From contig JADYZV010000197.1 in the NCBI GenBank assembly GCA_020852965.1, positions 39,715 through 103,714 on the forward strand: a DNA stretch of 64,000 bases. The letters are read 5' to 3'. The DNA comes from Pirellulaceae bacterium (GTDB taxonomy: Bacteria > Planctomycetota > Planctomycetia > Pirellulales > Pirellulaceae). Below, in pieces: positions 1 through 10,500 of the stretch; positions within the stretch are counted from its first letter, which is position 1; every line of letters begins with the position of its first letter. A model generated the notes under the pieces. The model searched no databases, was not told the DNA's origin, and saw only the letters and a list, made by a program, of their open reading frames with translations. Both the position numbers and the translations under genes were made by a program.

Positions 1-479
1 ATGTCGACCATGCACATGGAAGCTTTATTCAAATCGGTCCACGCCTTTGGAAGGAAATCCTTAACGGCAGGGTTGGGCACTTTACCGAAGAAGCTCGCGA
101 TGAGTGGTCGGTTTACTTGAAAAAGACCAACGGCGTCCGAATTCAGATCGATTTATGGACCAAGAAGATTTCTCAGTTAAAGGAAGGAAACAAACTGGAG
201 TTGTACACCATAAACCAATCTAAATCTGTCAACGGCAGTAACGTGGCCATGGTGCGTCATTCAAGAGGACAATTCACTATGACAGGTCCTGGGGAGTGGT
301 TCGAGAACCTGGATGATCGAACGGGCATTTTTCGAGAAGAAAGCCGCGATGAGTGGTCCGTCTACCTTATCAAAGAAAATGGAGTTCGCATTCAACTCGA
401 TCTCTGGACGGGAATGGTCAGTCAACTCGCCAACGGACAGCAAAAACCACTTTACACGATCGACGACTCGTCCACCTGA
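1..479 (+). CDS. 5'-truncated CDS (open from the window start); hypothetical protein with two ~83-aa tandem repeats
   Basis: The frame of ORF 117..479 is open back to the window edge. FTEEARDEWSVYLKKTNGVRIQIDLWTKKISQL and FREESRDEWSVYLIKENGVRIQLDLWTGMVSQL recur with a 249-nt period (DEWSVYL codons start at 99 and 348). Confidence 0.7.
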   Translation, partial: VDHAHGSFIQIGPRLWKEILNGRVGHFTEEARDEWSVYLKKTNGVRIQIDLWTKKISQLKEGNKLELYTINQSKSVNGSNVAMVRHSRGQFTMTGPGEWFENLDDRTGIFREESRDEWSVYLIKENGVRIQLDLWTGMVSQLANGQQKPLYTIDDSST

Positions 480-612
480 TGCCGACCGAAGCTACAGGTG
501 AAAGTGACGAAACGGGGCCACTACATATCAGCCGCCAGCAATTTGCTGGTGGCTTTTTTCGTTTTTCAGATGTTGATAAATACCTTGTCTCGGCGATGGT
601 TCTCCAAGCATT

Positions 613-1203
613 TTATCGTCGCTCCGGAGCCCACTCTTGTCGGATCGTGCTCAAATAGCGTTCGACACTTTTAATGGAACGGCCGATCTTATCTGCAATC
701 TCCTGGTTCTTGTAGCCTTGCAGTTTCAGCAAAGCAACTTCGCGAAGACGTGGCTCCATGCCTTCCAGCAGTTCACAGCCTGTTGCCGAAAGATCGTCGA
801 GGAACGCGTCGTCGGGTTCGCAGGTCGCGATATATTCGATCCCCCGAGCCGCATCGGGGCTAAAGCCAGAAAAGATCGATTCTCCAACTTCCTTTCGCGT
901 CTTCTGTTTTCGCCAGGCAGACGCGGCTTTGCGCGATGTGATCATACACAGGATCTGCCACAAGTCATCGCGATTCTCCAACTTCTGAAATCTACCGTCT
1001 CGAGCGCCAACATATAGGGCATTGATTGCGCTGAGAGCCACATCTTCCTCATCCATCGTACGTTTGGGGATGTCACCCAACTTAGACTTGGCCAGACCAC
1101 GCACGCGCGCAAAGAATCTGTCCCAAATCAATTGCGCCGCTACGTCATCGCCACCCTTGAGTTTTGATAACATCAAAGTCACGGAGTGATTATCTTCGTT
1201 CAT
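613..1203 (-). CDS. ECF-type RNA polymerase sigma factor (planctomycete Sigma70_ECF/PF07638-like)
   Basis: Sigma-4-like HTH LREVALLKLQGYKNQEIADKIGRSIKSVERYLSTIRQEW and a region 2-like N-terminus. Its ATG overlaps the stop of the upstream gene (TCAT at 1200-1203 on +). Confidence 0.88.
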   Translation of the reverse strand: MNEDNHSVTLMLSKLKGGDDVAAQLIWDRFFARVRGLAKSKLGDIPKRTMDEEDVALSAINALYVGARDGRFQKLENRDDLWQILCMITSRKAASAWRKQKTRKEVGESIFSGFSPDAARGIEYIATCEPDDAFLDDLSATGCELLEGMEPRLREVALLKLQGYKNQEIADKIGRSIKSVERYLSTIRQEWAPERR

Positions 1204-4200
1204 GTTCGATCTAAGGTCAGCTCGACAGTACCGTTTCCGTCCGAAATCCCGTCAAAATCGCTTTTGAGACTACGAGGTCGAAACAAGGCAACGTTCACAC
1301 CCGGCGCCGGCTTTCCAGTAGAAACGTCCTTTAACGTAACGCGCAGAGTCGTTGGCTGGGGATTCGCTGCACCCCTGGGTGCGTTGGGCACTTCCTCTCC
1401 ACAGCCGAGCCCCTGGAGGAATTCAGCACGACGCGGTTCAAGCGGATAGGTGTAGTAAGTATCCAGTTTTTCTAGCTCTGCGGGAATCTCTGGGTCCGGC
1501 GCGTTGGTTCCCTTTCCAAGTTCGTTGATCTGGTCAGTAATCTGTGAAACAATCGCGTTCTGTTGATTTGAGAACGCAGTGAACGCTTGTTGTGCTTTGG
1601 CGCAACTTGTCGACTCAGTGTCGATCCTGGTAGTCAATTGTGCGGTAGCTTTCTTCAACTCCGCAATCTCCAAACCCAGAGCCAATATGGCTGCCTCCAA
1701 GTCACTTCGATTCGGACTGGCAGCGGGAAGACTCCTGAGCTGTTGTTGTTTGGTTTTCTGCTGCATTTGTTTCTGCGCCAATTCTTTTTCATTGATTTGA
1801 CGCGACTCTTTCCAAGGAGCCGACTTCTGCTCCGCAAGTCGACAGACTTGATCGACTTCCGCCTGTTTGTTGGCCAAAGCCGCTTTTGCCTGTTCCAATT
1901 CCCGATTCAGTCTCGCTCTTTGCGCGTCCATTTGTTGTTGCTGCCGATTCGCCGCTCGACTATCACCAACCAGCTTATCGAACATTGGGCGAAACTTTTG
2001 AAGCACCGCTTCTTGCCCCGCCTTCATTTCAACAGCGTGGGCTGGACTCAATTTTGATTCGAGCTGCTTCGCCAGTGGTTCACCGTCATTGCCGACCGGC
2101 TTCTCATTCCAAGGTCCCAGCAGCATGCCGGTCACCGTCCCCATCAGCCGAGCCGTATCGAGGCTGGCGTAGTTCCGATCTTGTCCGTAGATCTGTCTAT
2201 TTCCCGCAAACAAGTTCTTCAACGTTTTCGCATTGCCATGCTCCAGATCGATCCAGAGATAGGCCTCCAAGGCTCGGTCCCACAAAGGGTCAGGGCTTCT
2301 CGTTCTGAGTACTGAGGCGAGACTACTGAATGCAAGCTCCAAATTCTCGTGTTTGATGGCAGCTAACGCCAAGGCAAAGTCCGCGCGGACATCTTCGGGA
2401 TTTCGTTGCTTGGCCAACTTATGATTCTGCTGCGCGGAATTAATGGAATTCCAACCAGCAGTTACGATCTCCCTTAGGAACCCTTCGTATTCTGCATCAC
2501 ATGGTTCCAACTGCAATTCAATCGGACCAATTCGCTTGGTGCCGCCATCCATGCTAACGGCGATCGTTTGAGTCTCAGTTTTCCAACCCGGGTGAGCGGC
2601 AGACAGTCGATACTCGCCAGCCGGCAAGTCGGTAAACTCAAAGCTTCCCTCGACTTCCGTCGTCTTTGTTGTGGCCACCGAAGGGAGAAGGGTAACTCCA
2701 TTGAGTGGTTCGAGCGAAACGAGGACACCGGGAACTTGCTTAGGTACGTCGACCGTATAGGCCGCTTCACGCGTCCTTTCCTCCTGGCGCCCGTCGACGT
2801 CAACGCTGTATGTTTCCGTCCGAGTCTTTGTCTCGCGCTGCGTGATACTTACCGTTCCATAGATCGTAGCGACCAATTCTCCAGTCTCGTTTCGATCGGG
2901 AACGACTTCAAGAAAGAAATAGTTCGGTACATCTGGCATTACCGATTTTCGTTCCACCTCCCCTCGATAGCCCGCTAGGCTCGCGCTGGCGCTAACGATC
3001 CCTGGGGAAATCGGGACAGTCGGAGCGGCGATATACCAATCACTTTCGGGGAAAGCCTCCAGTCGAATTCCGCGAAGTTTCAACATTTCGTCTGGGGCTG
3101 GCATCACACGGCCAACTAACTTTGGCGATTGCGAGGAATCTGAAACCACCGTTGCTGGCGATTCAATAGTAAAGCTAATTTCAGGCTGACTGGCAGCAGG
3201 CGCACCTCGTATGCGCTCCACTCGTACCAGGGCTTCGAGCATCGCCAACGGCGGTTCCGAGGCTATCTTCTGCAATTCGATGACAACACGTTCTCGATCA
3301 CCACTGGTTAGTAGGACCGGCCAGGACTCTTGGACCGCCTCGTATCCCTCTGCAAAGGCGTCTACCTTCCAGGCCCCTGCGGGCAATTCTGCTCGGAATA
3401 ATCCCGCATCGATTCCAGCTTTGGGCCAGCCAAAACCAATAGAAGTATGCGGTAGAATTGGCCGAGTCAGCTTGGTGGCCACGTGCTGTGCCGTTACATT
3501 CACCGCGACAGGTGAATCGGCCGGAGGGGAGAGCCTGACTTCAACCAACAACTCATTGGGTTCGGGCGGAAGATTCTGGCTCGCTAGCGACAGTTCGAAA
3601 ACAGTGGTAACTCCTGCTGCCACGTAGCCGATGGTGCTATCTGAAGCAGCGTCGGTTTCTCGTCTTGCAAATGCCATGTAGTTGCCAGGCTCGAGTCGTT
3701 TTTTGGCGACGTCCAACCAATGCCACGCTTCGCTCCCGTCGGGCGAAGGAATGAATGCGGTTTTGGTCAAGCGCAGCCGATTCTCCATATCGGGATTGCC
3801 ACTCGCATCGACGGGTGCGAGCCAGAAGCTGGTTGGTGCTGGATCAGCCTGATCAGAATCCAAACTGCCCGTTGTCCGCACACGCACCACAGCGCTTCCA
3901 GTTTCACTATCACTTTCCGGAACGGTGAAGTCATATTCAAGGCCCGCGCAGGGTATGAGGATGCGTTGCGGTTGGACCGCCTGTCCGCGCACGCCACTGG
4001 TAAGCGGCAAGGTCCACCAATATCCTGGCTGAAGCTTGATCGTCTGTTGCACCGCTAGCCGTTCAGACTGCCGGGGAAAACCATCCGGCCACAGCAAGAT
4101 CTCTACTCCGGAAAGCGAACCCTCGAGTCGCATATCTTTTACAATCGCCTGAGGATCTTTGACCTCGGTCGAGACCCGATTCTCGAAGATTTGCCGCGAT

Positions 4201-7200
4201 AGGGTGCGCACACTACTTAGTTTCTGCTGGTCCTCGGGCGTATCCCGCCAAGCGTAGGGGGTGAACTCGACTGCCATAGGTTCGTGATTGAGGACTAGGT
4301 TGAAGACAACCGTCTGACCGCCTACCGATAATTCCTCAGTGAACTGCGTCCCGTAATGCGGCAAGCTGGCGATCGCGCTATAGCTGCCAGGTGCAAGTGG
4401 CTGCGCCGGTTGCGCTTTATAAACATCCACGACTGCCGACGATGTGAGCGGCGTGACTATAGCGGGTAGCGTGCCAGTGGACTTGTCTACGAGCCTGACG
4501 ACCAGCTTGCCTTCCGCTGGAGCTTCGTAGGGATAGAACTGGGAGGCTATCCAAGGAATATCCACCAGTTCGAGACTACCTTCGGGCAGCTCCTGTTTCT
4601 TTTCCAACAGCCTAACTACTTCGACGGCGCGCAACCGCGACCACTCGTGCTGTGGATCCTCCAACGTTAGTTGAGGCGTGTCCTGAGGCATTAGAATTTT
4701 CGCTAATTCCACCCAGCGCGGCTGTTCATTCGTTCCTAAAAGGGCAACACTTTTCAACCGGTCTACGGATCCTGCTTCGAATTGGAAGGTCACATCCCAT
4801 GCCTGCACGCTGGTGGATGCCCCGGCGAAAACGACCTCCGGTGGTTGCTGGGGTGCGCAACCTGGATTCTTGTTAACCGTGACGATGGCGTAAGCCTCGC
4901 TAGGAGGGGGTGGCGGCGGTTCCCGTCGCAGCTCAATATTCAGATCCGTATTTTTGCCAGGAGCAACATTGCCGGAAACGGTATTGTTGAAATAACCTTT
5001 GGCGCTAGCCACCAATAAATACTTACCTTGCGTCAACTCGACAGGGCCATAGCTGCCGTTGGAGGATGTTGGCAACCGACCGCGCGGTGACTCATCCAGC
5101 GAGATGTCGACCGTTGCGCCCTCGATGATCTCTCCGGATTCTTGATCTCGCACGTAACCGGCAAGGCTTCCGAGTTCGATTTTGGGCCGCATTTTTAAGT
5201 GAAAGACTTTGACTTCTTCTTTACCCACAGCTTGGTCGCTAGTTGCATCAGGGAAATAGCCTTCCAAGTTCGATTCAGCGCGATAGGTACCCGCAGCCAG
5301 CTGCTCGACGGGTGCTGCCCAATACCAGCCATTGTCCGTGCCGCTGGAGTCGAGCCCTAGTTGACTCAATTCTTCGGAAGAAGGAGCGGCGACCTTGGTA
5401 GCAAACGTTTCGCCTGAGCTACGAACGAATGACACGCTGGGCATACCCGCTGGTCGACCTTGGCTTGGGAGTACTTTGACAAGCGCGCGAACCAGGCGGT
5501 TCGTGTCGATTGCGCTGGTGCGCGACAAGAGGAAGTTCATGGTCGCAGAACCTCCCTCTGGCACGCTGACGCGCACCTGCTCGGAGGGACCCAGCTCGGG
5601 CTCATCGGCGACCGAAACGACTTTGCCCCACCAATCCCCCTCACTGAGCTTACCCTGATAATTTCCCGACGCGTCGCTGACAAAATCTTTGACCAACCCG
5701 AGCGCTTCATGCTCGAAGCGGACGTTTGCATTGGGCAACGGTTGTCGTGATCCGTCTTGTTCCAATTCGGCTAGACCACTTATCGAACTGAGTTGCTCTT
5801 CTCCCAGCAAGGTAACGCGAAAGACCTTCACCCCCGTTTCCTCGACCGTGTGAGGCGCACTGTCCGCCGATTCAAAGCCCGACAATTCTGCCCGGGCAAG
5901 GTATTCTTCATTGGCACTCAGCGGCTGCGCTGGTGTCGCCCAATACCATCGATCCGTACTCGATTCTCCAGAGATGGAGGCCAGCTCCTCGGCTGTGATG
6001 GGATTGACGAGCGTGGGAATCGCCAAAGAATCTGCGGAACTGCCGGGGCGCATAAATCGAACGTTAGGCGTCTGTGCTTCCACCGAACCTGGACCACTAA
6101 TTTTGACCAGCGCACGAACATCGCGCACGGACTGTGGGTAGTAAATTTCGTGCTCTGCAGTCTGCGCGGTACCAAGTGTGAGCGTCGTTTGCAGACTCAT
6201 GCCAAACTCTGGGGAGTTGGCCGCCACGGTCCAATTGCCCGGCGTGAGTGGTATGGGCTGTTGATTTTTTCCGCCGGGGGCATCGACGATGATCTTCTGA
6301 TCTTCGTGGCCCGTACGCCAAACCATGATCGTGGCTTGCTCCACGGCTCGCGGACTCCCATCCCGATCGGCGAGCACAGCGACGTTCAATACTGGCTCGG
6401 CATCCGATGTGTCCGACGATTCGGAGGTACCGCGTACCAAGCTGAAATTGACAACGCGGCTTTGATTCCCGGGGGGGAGCTCAAAGGATCTTCCGTTCTC
6501 TTCCGTACGGAAGTTCTCGGCAAAGATCTTATACTCGATGCGGCCGATAGGAACGGAGGGGAAGGCGTAGAAGCCTTGTGCGTTGGTCGAGGTAGAGCCC
6601 AGACGTAGCCCGTTGCTTTGTTGCAAGACGATCCTGGCATTGGGAATCGCACCCAAGTCAGTGATTTGCACCTCGCCGGCAGCATCCGTCGATACATCCT
6701 TGCCAAATACAAAGCCGTGAATGCCGTTGTCGACAGTGGATGGCGGCTGGGTAGTTGGCGCCTGACTATCCGCAGCTTCCACTGGCAGCAGAACGAACTG
6801 AATCTGCTCGGGTACTCCTTCTTGCAAGGTGACCGTTTGCTCGGGAACGGGTTGAAACCCGTTTGCTGTTACCCGAGCGGTCCAATCGCCGGTGGTTAGT
6901 TCCATCGCAAACACCCCAGCCGGATCGGTGCGTCTCAGAATCGGCTGCGAGCCCCCCGTTCCAGTCAGGCCCACGGCGGCGTATGGTATCGGTTCGAATC
7001 CGTTTTCCGTCTGCTTTACGACCGTAACTTCCAATTTAGCCAAGTTGTCACTTGTCGAAACAGCCGGAGTGAAGCGCGACAACACGAAATCGCGCACGAG
7101 TTCGCCGCTGGTTACCTCGATACTCAATTCCCCCTGGTCGCCCGTGCTGGCCCTCTGGTTGCCGCCACGAGTGACGCGATAGTGATACTTACCAGCCTTT

Positions 7201-7481
7201 ACCTTGCGCAGCGCATAATACCCCGTGTCGTCGGAGACAGCTTCGTGTGAGGGTTGGCCGCGCGCATCGAGCAACTCAATTTGGGCGTCGGCCACAGTTC
7301 CGACGATGACACCTTGAGAATTCTGCTCGAGGACCCGACCATGCAATGAGACATCTTGCGCAACAGCATGTGGGTACAGGAGCGTCGCAAGAGCCAACCC
7401 TACGGTGACGGTGAGCATTCTCTGGAGTTGCACGTTCATGGTACTAATCGCAAAAGGGGATAAGTTGAGGAATCTGAACAA
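1200..7481 (-). CDS. Giant secreted or periplasmic protein (2093 aa): signal peptide, many carboxypeptidase-regulatory-like beta-sandwich repeats, a TPR-like stretch and a coiled coil
   Basis: Hydrophobic N-terminus LTVTVGLALATLLYPHAVAQ. Recurrent motifs of the type G.V.......I..A.V.L.......TSTNAQGFYAFPSVPIG.Y.. C-terminal coiled coil RQQQQMDAQRARLNRELEQAKAALANKQAEVDQV. Confidence 0.85.
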   Translation of the reverse strand: MFRFLNLSPFAISTMNVQLQRMLTVTVGLALATLLYPHAVAQDVSLHGRVLEQNSQGVIVGTVADAQIELLDARGQPSHEAVSDDTGYYALRKVKAGKYHYRVTRGGNQRASTGDQGELSIEVTSGELVRDFVLSRFTPAVSTSDNLAKLEVTVVKQTENGFEPIPYAAVGLTGTGGSQPILRRTDPAGVFAMELTTGDWTARVTANGFQPVPEQTVTLQEGVPEQIQFVLLPVEAADSQAPTTQPPSTVDNGIHGFVFGKDVSTDAAGEVQITDLGAIPNARIVLQQSNGLRLGSTSTNAQGFYAFPSVPIGRIEYKIFAENFRTEENGRSFELPPGNQSRVVNFSLVRGTSESSDTSDAEPVLNVAVLADRDGSPRAVEQATIMVWRTGHEDQKIIVDAPGGKNQQPIPLTPGNWTVAANSPEFGMSLQTTLTLGTAQTAEHEIYYPQSVRDVRALVKISGPGSVEAQTPNVRFMRPGSSADSLAIPTLVNPITAEELASISGESSTDRWYWATPAQPLSANEEYLARAELSGFESADSAPHTVEETGVKVFRVTLLGEEQLSSISGLAELEQDGSRQPLPNANVRFEHEALGLVKDFVSDASGNYQGKLSEGDWWGKVVSVADEPELGPSEQVRVSVPEGGSATMNFLLSRTSAIDTNRLVRALVKVLPSQGRPAGMPSVSFVRSSGETFATKVAAPSSEELSQLGLDSSGTDNGWYWAAPVEQLAAGTYRAESNLEGYFPDATSDQAVGKEEVKVFHLKMRPKIELGSLAGYVRDQESGEIIEGATVDISLDESPRGRLPTSSNGSYGPVELTQGKYLLVASAKGYFNNTVSGNVAPGKNTDLNIELRREPPPPPPSEAYAIVTVNKNPGCAPQQPPEVVFAGASTSVQAWDVTFQFEAGSVDRLKSVALLGTNEQPRWVELAKILMPQDTPQLTLEDPQHEWSRLRAVEVVRLLEKKQELPEGSLELVDIPWIASQFYPYEAPAEGKLVVRLVDKSTGTLPAIVTPLTSSAVVDVYKAQPAQPLAPGSYSAIASLPHYGTQFTEELSVGGQTVVFNLVLNHEPMAVEFTPYAWRDTPEDQQKLSSVRTLSRQIFENRVSTEVKDPQAIVKDMRLEGSLSGVEILLWPDGFPRQSERLAVQQTIKLQPGYWWTLPLTSGVRGQAVQPQRILIPCAGLEYDFTVPESDSETGSAVVRVRTTGSLDSDQADPAPTSFWLAPVDASGNPDMENRLRLTKTAFIPSPDGSEAWHWLDVAKKRLEPGNYMAFARRETDAASDSTIGYVAAGVTTVFELSLASQNLPPEPNELLVEVRLSPPADSPVAVNVTAQHVATKLTRPILPHTSIGFGWPKAGIDAGLFRAELPAGAWKVDAFAEGYEAVQESWPVLLTSGDRERVVIELQKIASEPPLAMLEALVRVERIRGAPAASQPEISFTIESPATVVSDSSQSPKLVGRVMPAPDEMLKLRGIRLEAFPESDWYIAAPTVPISPGIVSASASLAGYRGEVERKSVMPDVPNYFFLEVVPDRNETGELVATIYGTVSITQRETKTRTETYSVDVDGRQEERTREAAYTVDVPKQVPGVLVSLEPLNGVTLLPSVATTKTTEVEGSFEFTDLPAGEYRLSAAHPGWKTETQTIAVSMDGGTKRIGPIELQLEPCDAEYEGFLREIVTAGWNSINSAQQNHKLAKQRNPEDVRADFALALAAIKHENLELAFSSLASVLRTRSPDPLWDRALEAYLWIDLEHGNAKTLKNLFAGNRQIYGQDRNYASLDTARLMGTVTGMLLGPWNEKPVGNDGEPLAKQLESKLSPAHAVEMKAGQEAVLQKFRPMFDKLVGDSRAANRQQQQMDAQRARLNRELEQAKAALANKQAEVDQVCRLAEQKSAPWKESRQINEKELAQKQMQQKTKQQQLRSLPAASPNRSDLEAAILALGLEIAELKKATAQLTTRIDTESTSCAKAQQAFTAFSNQQNAIVSQITDQINELGKGTNAPDPEIPAELEKLDTYYTYPLEPRRAEFLQGLGCGEEVPNAPRGAANPQPTTLRVTLKDVSTGKPAPGVNVALFRPRSLKSDFDGISDGNGTVELTLDRT

Positions 7482-7526
7482 ACGCGCGCAACTCTGATAG
7501 TTCTCACTACCTTCGGAAATCTTAAC

Positions 7527-10500
7527 TCAGTAGGCGCGCCAACTATGAGTAAGCGTTCCTCCCCAAGTCTTGTAAGTCTTGTTTGGGGGAGCCTGAAGCA
7601 TCTCATTGAAAATTTCGGTCCCACCATAGGCGCCACCGCTCAAATTGATATCCGTGGCATTGCCGGGAATGTAGATCGTTTCCTTATTTCCCCAGGCTAG
7701 TGTCTTGGTTTCTTCAGTCACGAATGTTCCATCTGGCTTCTTGTAGGTCACCGTATACCACGCCGCGTAACCTCCTTGATTGAAGAAAGTCACGTAGCCG
7801 TCCCGATTGGGTACGGGCTGCGGATTGACGAGTTTGGTGTTTATCAAATTGAATTGTGTTGAGGACGGATCCGGTTTAAATGTTCCCGCGCTACTATCTA
7901 TGGCGTGAACTGTTCCTAAATCATAAAGAAACGTAACTGCCGTTTCGGTTTTCGTGCCCTTTTCAATGGAATCTATATCCGTGAGATCCAGCTGGTTATT
8001 CACTGCCGCGTTCTGTGTTGCATTAACACCGAACGCATTCTCTGCGTTTACTTTATTTGCAAAGTCTTCGATGATCTGCGCATTGTTTAGCCCCTTAAAC
8101 GTTACAGCAATGTTTCCGGGACCAGTCATACCGTTGTTGTCAAATTCAAATGTCTTTGTAACATCCGCAATATCTTTCATAGTGACCGTATCACCATCTT
8201 GGATATGCGACCCGTTCACAAACAGTTCACGCGTAGTCTTACTTTGCACGGAATTTGCAAAATCAACCAGCAGGTATTTGCTTTGCGAAGCTGAGCCGCA
8301 ATAAAAGACAGGAATGTCCTGATAGATCTGTTGAAAGTCCGCGTGTAGAGTTTTTGTCAGATAGTTTGTCAATTCTGCTGTGAATTTGTCGTTTAAGTTT
8401 GTTTTGGAGGGGTCGTATCCGCGACCACTTAACTCGTGGTAATGGCCTACAAATACCGCGCTAACACCATAGGTTTGAATTATCCTGCTGAACTCTCTTT
8501 TTAGCTCACTGAGCTTTCCAGCGTCCGTGTATCTATCCCCCCAGTGTTGGTCTGAGTCGTGGAAATTCAAGACGATAATCTTGCCATCGGTACGCGCTTT
8601 GGCCAGATCCACTTCAAGCCAGTTGAGTGCCGAGCGAATGTTTACAGTGATTCGATAGGCGGTGGAGGCTCGGTATCCGCTCCATTTGATGGCGTAAATG
8701 GGATAGTTGTGAAGCTGCACGAAGTGGACGTTTCCTTCATTCCAAGAATAGGCGAGGCTTCCATCGTAGTCCCACTTCACCTCAGGAAACTCGTACGACT
8801 GCTTCTCGGTGTAGTCGAAATCGACAAGGTCCCGAACGGCGTTGATCTGTTGCACTACGTATTCCACCATGCGCGTTCCAGTCAGGTTCTCCCAATGTCC
8901 AGTTCCGGTGCGGCTATCGTCGATGGAAGGTTGCAGGGCGTTTAGACCCAATAATCGCGGGAAGGACAAGATTCCCAAGACCGCCGCGTTTCTCCCAGTT
9001 TCTTGGGTAAACCGATCCGGATCTACGTAATTCGCGTAGTCATGATTTCCAAGTCCCAAATACATCGGGTGTTTGAGCTCCTTGTAAATCTCTTTGAATT
9101 TTTCAAGTTCCCAACCAAACCCGGATGCAGTCAAATCTCCGTTGATGATCACTCCCTTAACGTCTGGAAAATCGGGCATTGCATCGCCATCGCCATCGTA
9201 CTGTGCAGCGGCATTCATGCTGTTGACGTGGTTTTCATTGAGTGTCGCGGATTCTTTTTGCTTTTCCTTGTCGGTTTCCGTCGCGGCGGAGCCTAAATCG
9301 GTGTTTGCCGTCCATGGATACTGGCTATCCGAAGCGAAAATCATCTGAAAGCTATCGCTGGGCTGCAATGCAGAGGTGAACCGCGGTCGAATCGCCGCCG
9401 ATTTTAGCGACGGCAAGTGCGTCGATCGAGTTATGGCTGGCACAGTGGCCGAAGAACCAGTGGGCTCGGCATCCGGGAGAAGTTGCATGCTCGCCAGAAT
9501 TCCCTGGCTATACCCCTGAATGGTCGCTGCCATTGGGTCGGCCGCTTGCAGAGGCTCACCGAAGTCGGCACCAAATTTGACGTCGGGCCCAAATGAGTAG
9601 TCTCTTCCGTACTTCGCTAAGCCGATCCTGGTGAGTTGATCCCAGAGCTGCGATCCTCCTCGGACCGTATCGAGCTCATCAGCCACCACCTGTGGCACAT
9701 TGATCCCACCGGATCCGCTTAGTAAGAACGCGTATAAATTCGGGTAGGAGATTTCAAAACAAGCGCGGTGATATTCGTTGAGATAGAAGCCGGGTGCTGA
9801 ACTAAAATTGCGAAAGGCATCTGTGAACAGGTCCGAGCGCTTATGCGTTTCTCTCGCAAGGTTGTTGACCAAGTTCAGTTCCGACGGTCTCATTGTGGCG
9901 GGGTCTTTGCCCCACAGGCTCTTTAGCGCATTGAATGCATTCGTGAAAGACTGTTCGTCACTCCCCCATATTTGCGGATAGCCTGTAAAGCGTCGCGGGC
10001 CAAACTTACCCTGCACCCATTGTTGGGCTCCACCATTGCGTGCAATATGGTAGGTATCCACCTTCATCCAGCAATCGGCAAATTGCTCGACGACCTCTTG
10101 CGCGGTGAGTGCGTGGCCGTTGAAGGGTGACTTGTCCAAGTAGCTTTCCTGCATCGCCGAACCATTGACTTCAAAAAACCGCCAAGCCAAATCCCAGACG
10201 ATCTGCGGAACTGCTTTCAAATCTTCCTGCAGAAACTCTACTCCCGGTGGATCGCGAGGCTCGAGCCGCAGTTGCGTGCGGTGAATGCCGGGGAAGGGAA
10301 GCCACACGACGCGTGTTCGCGCCGGATCGAGCACTTTGATATCGTCCGCATCCAGCGGTGCAAATCCGCGGCGCTGTTCATCATTGGCCAGAGTAATCAC
10401 ACAGTCCTTCACAATCGGAGGAAGCTGTTGATAGTCGATTTCCAGCGGTGGAAACTTTTCTTCCGAGCGCTTCGATCCCCAATGCTCACCGTCGATGCCA

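Noticed and set aside
5793-6608. 271-aa plus-strand ORF opposite the 2093-aa gene
   Set aside because: Antisense shadow ORF; Arg/Cys-rich composition with no domain signature.
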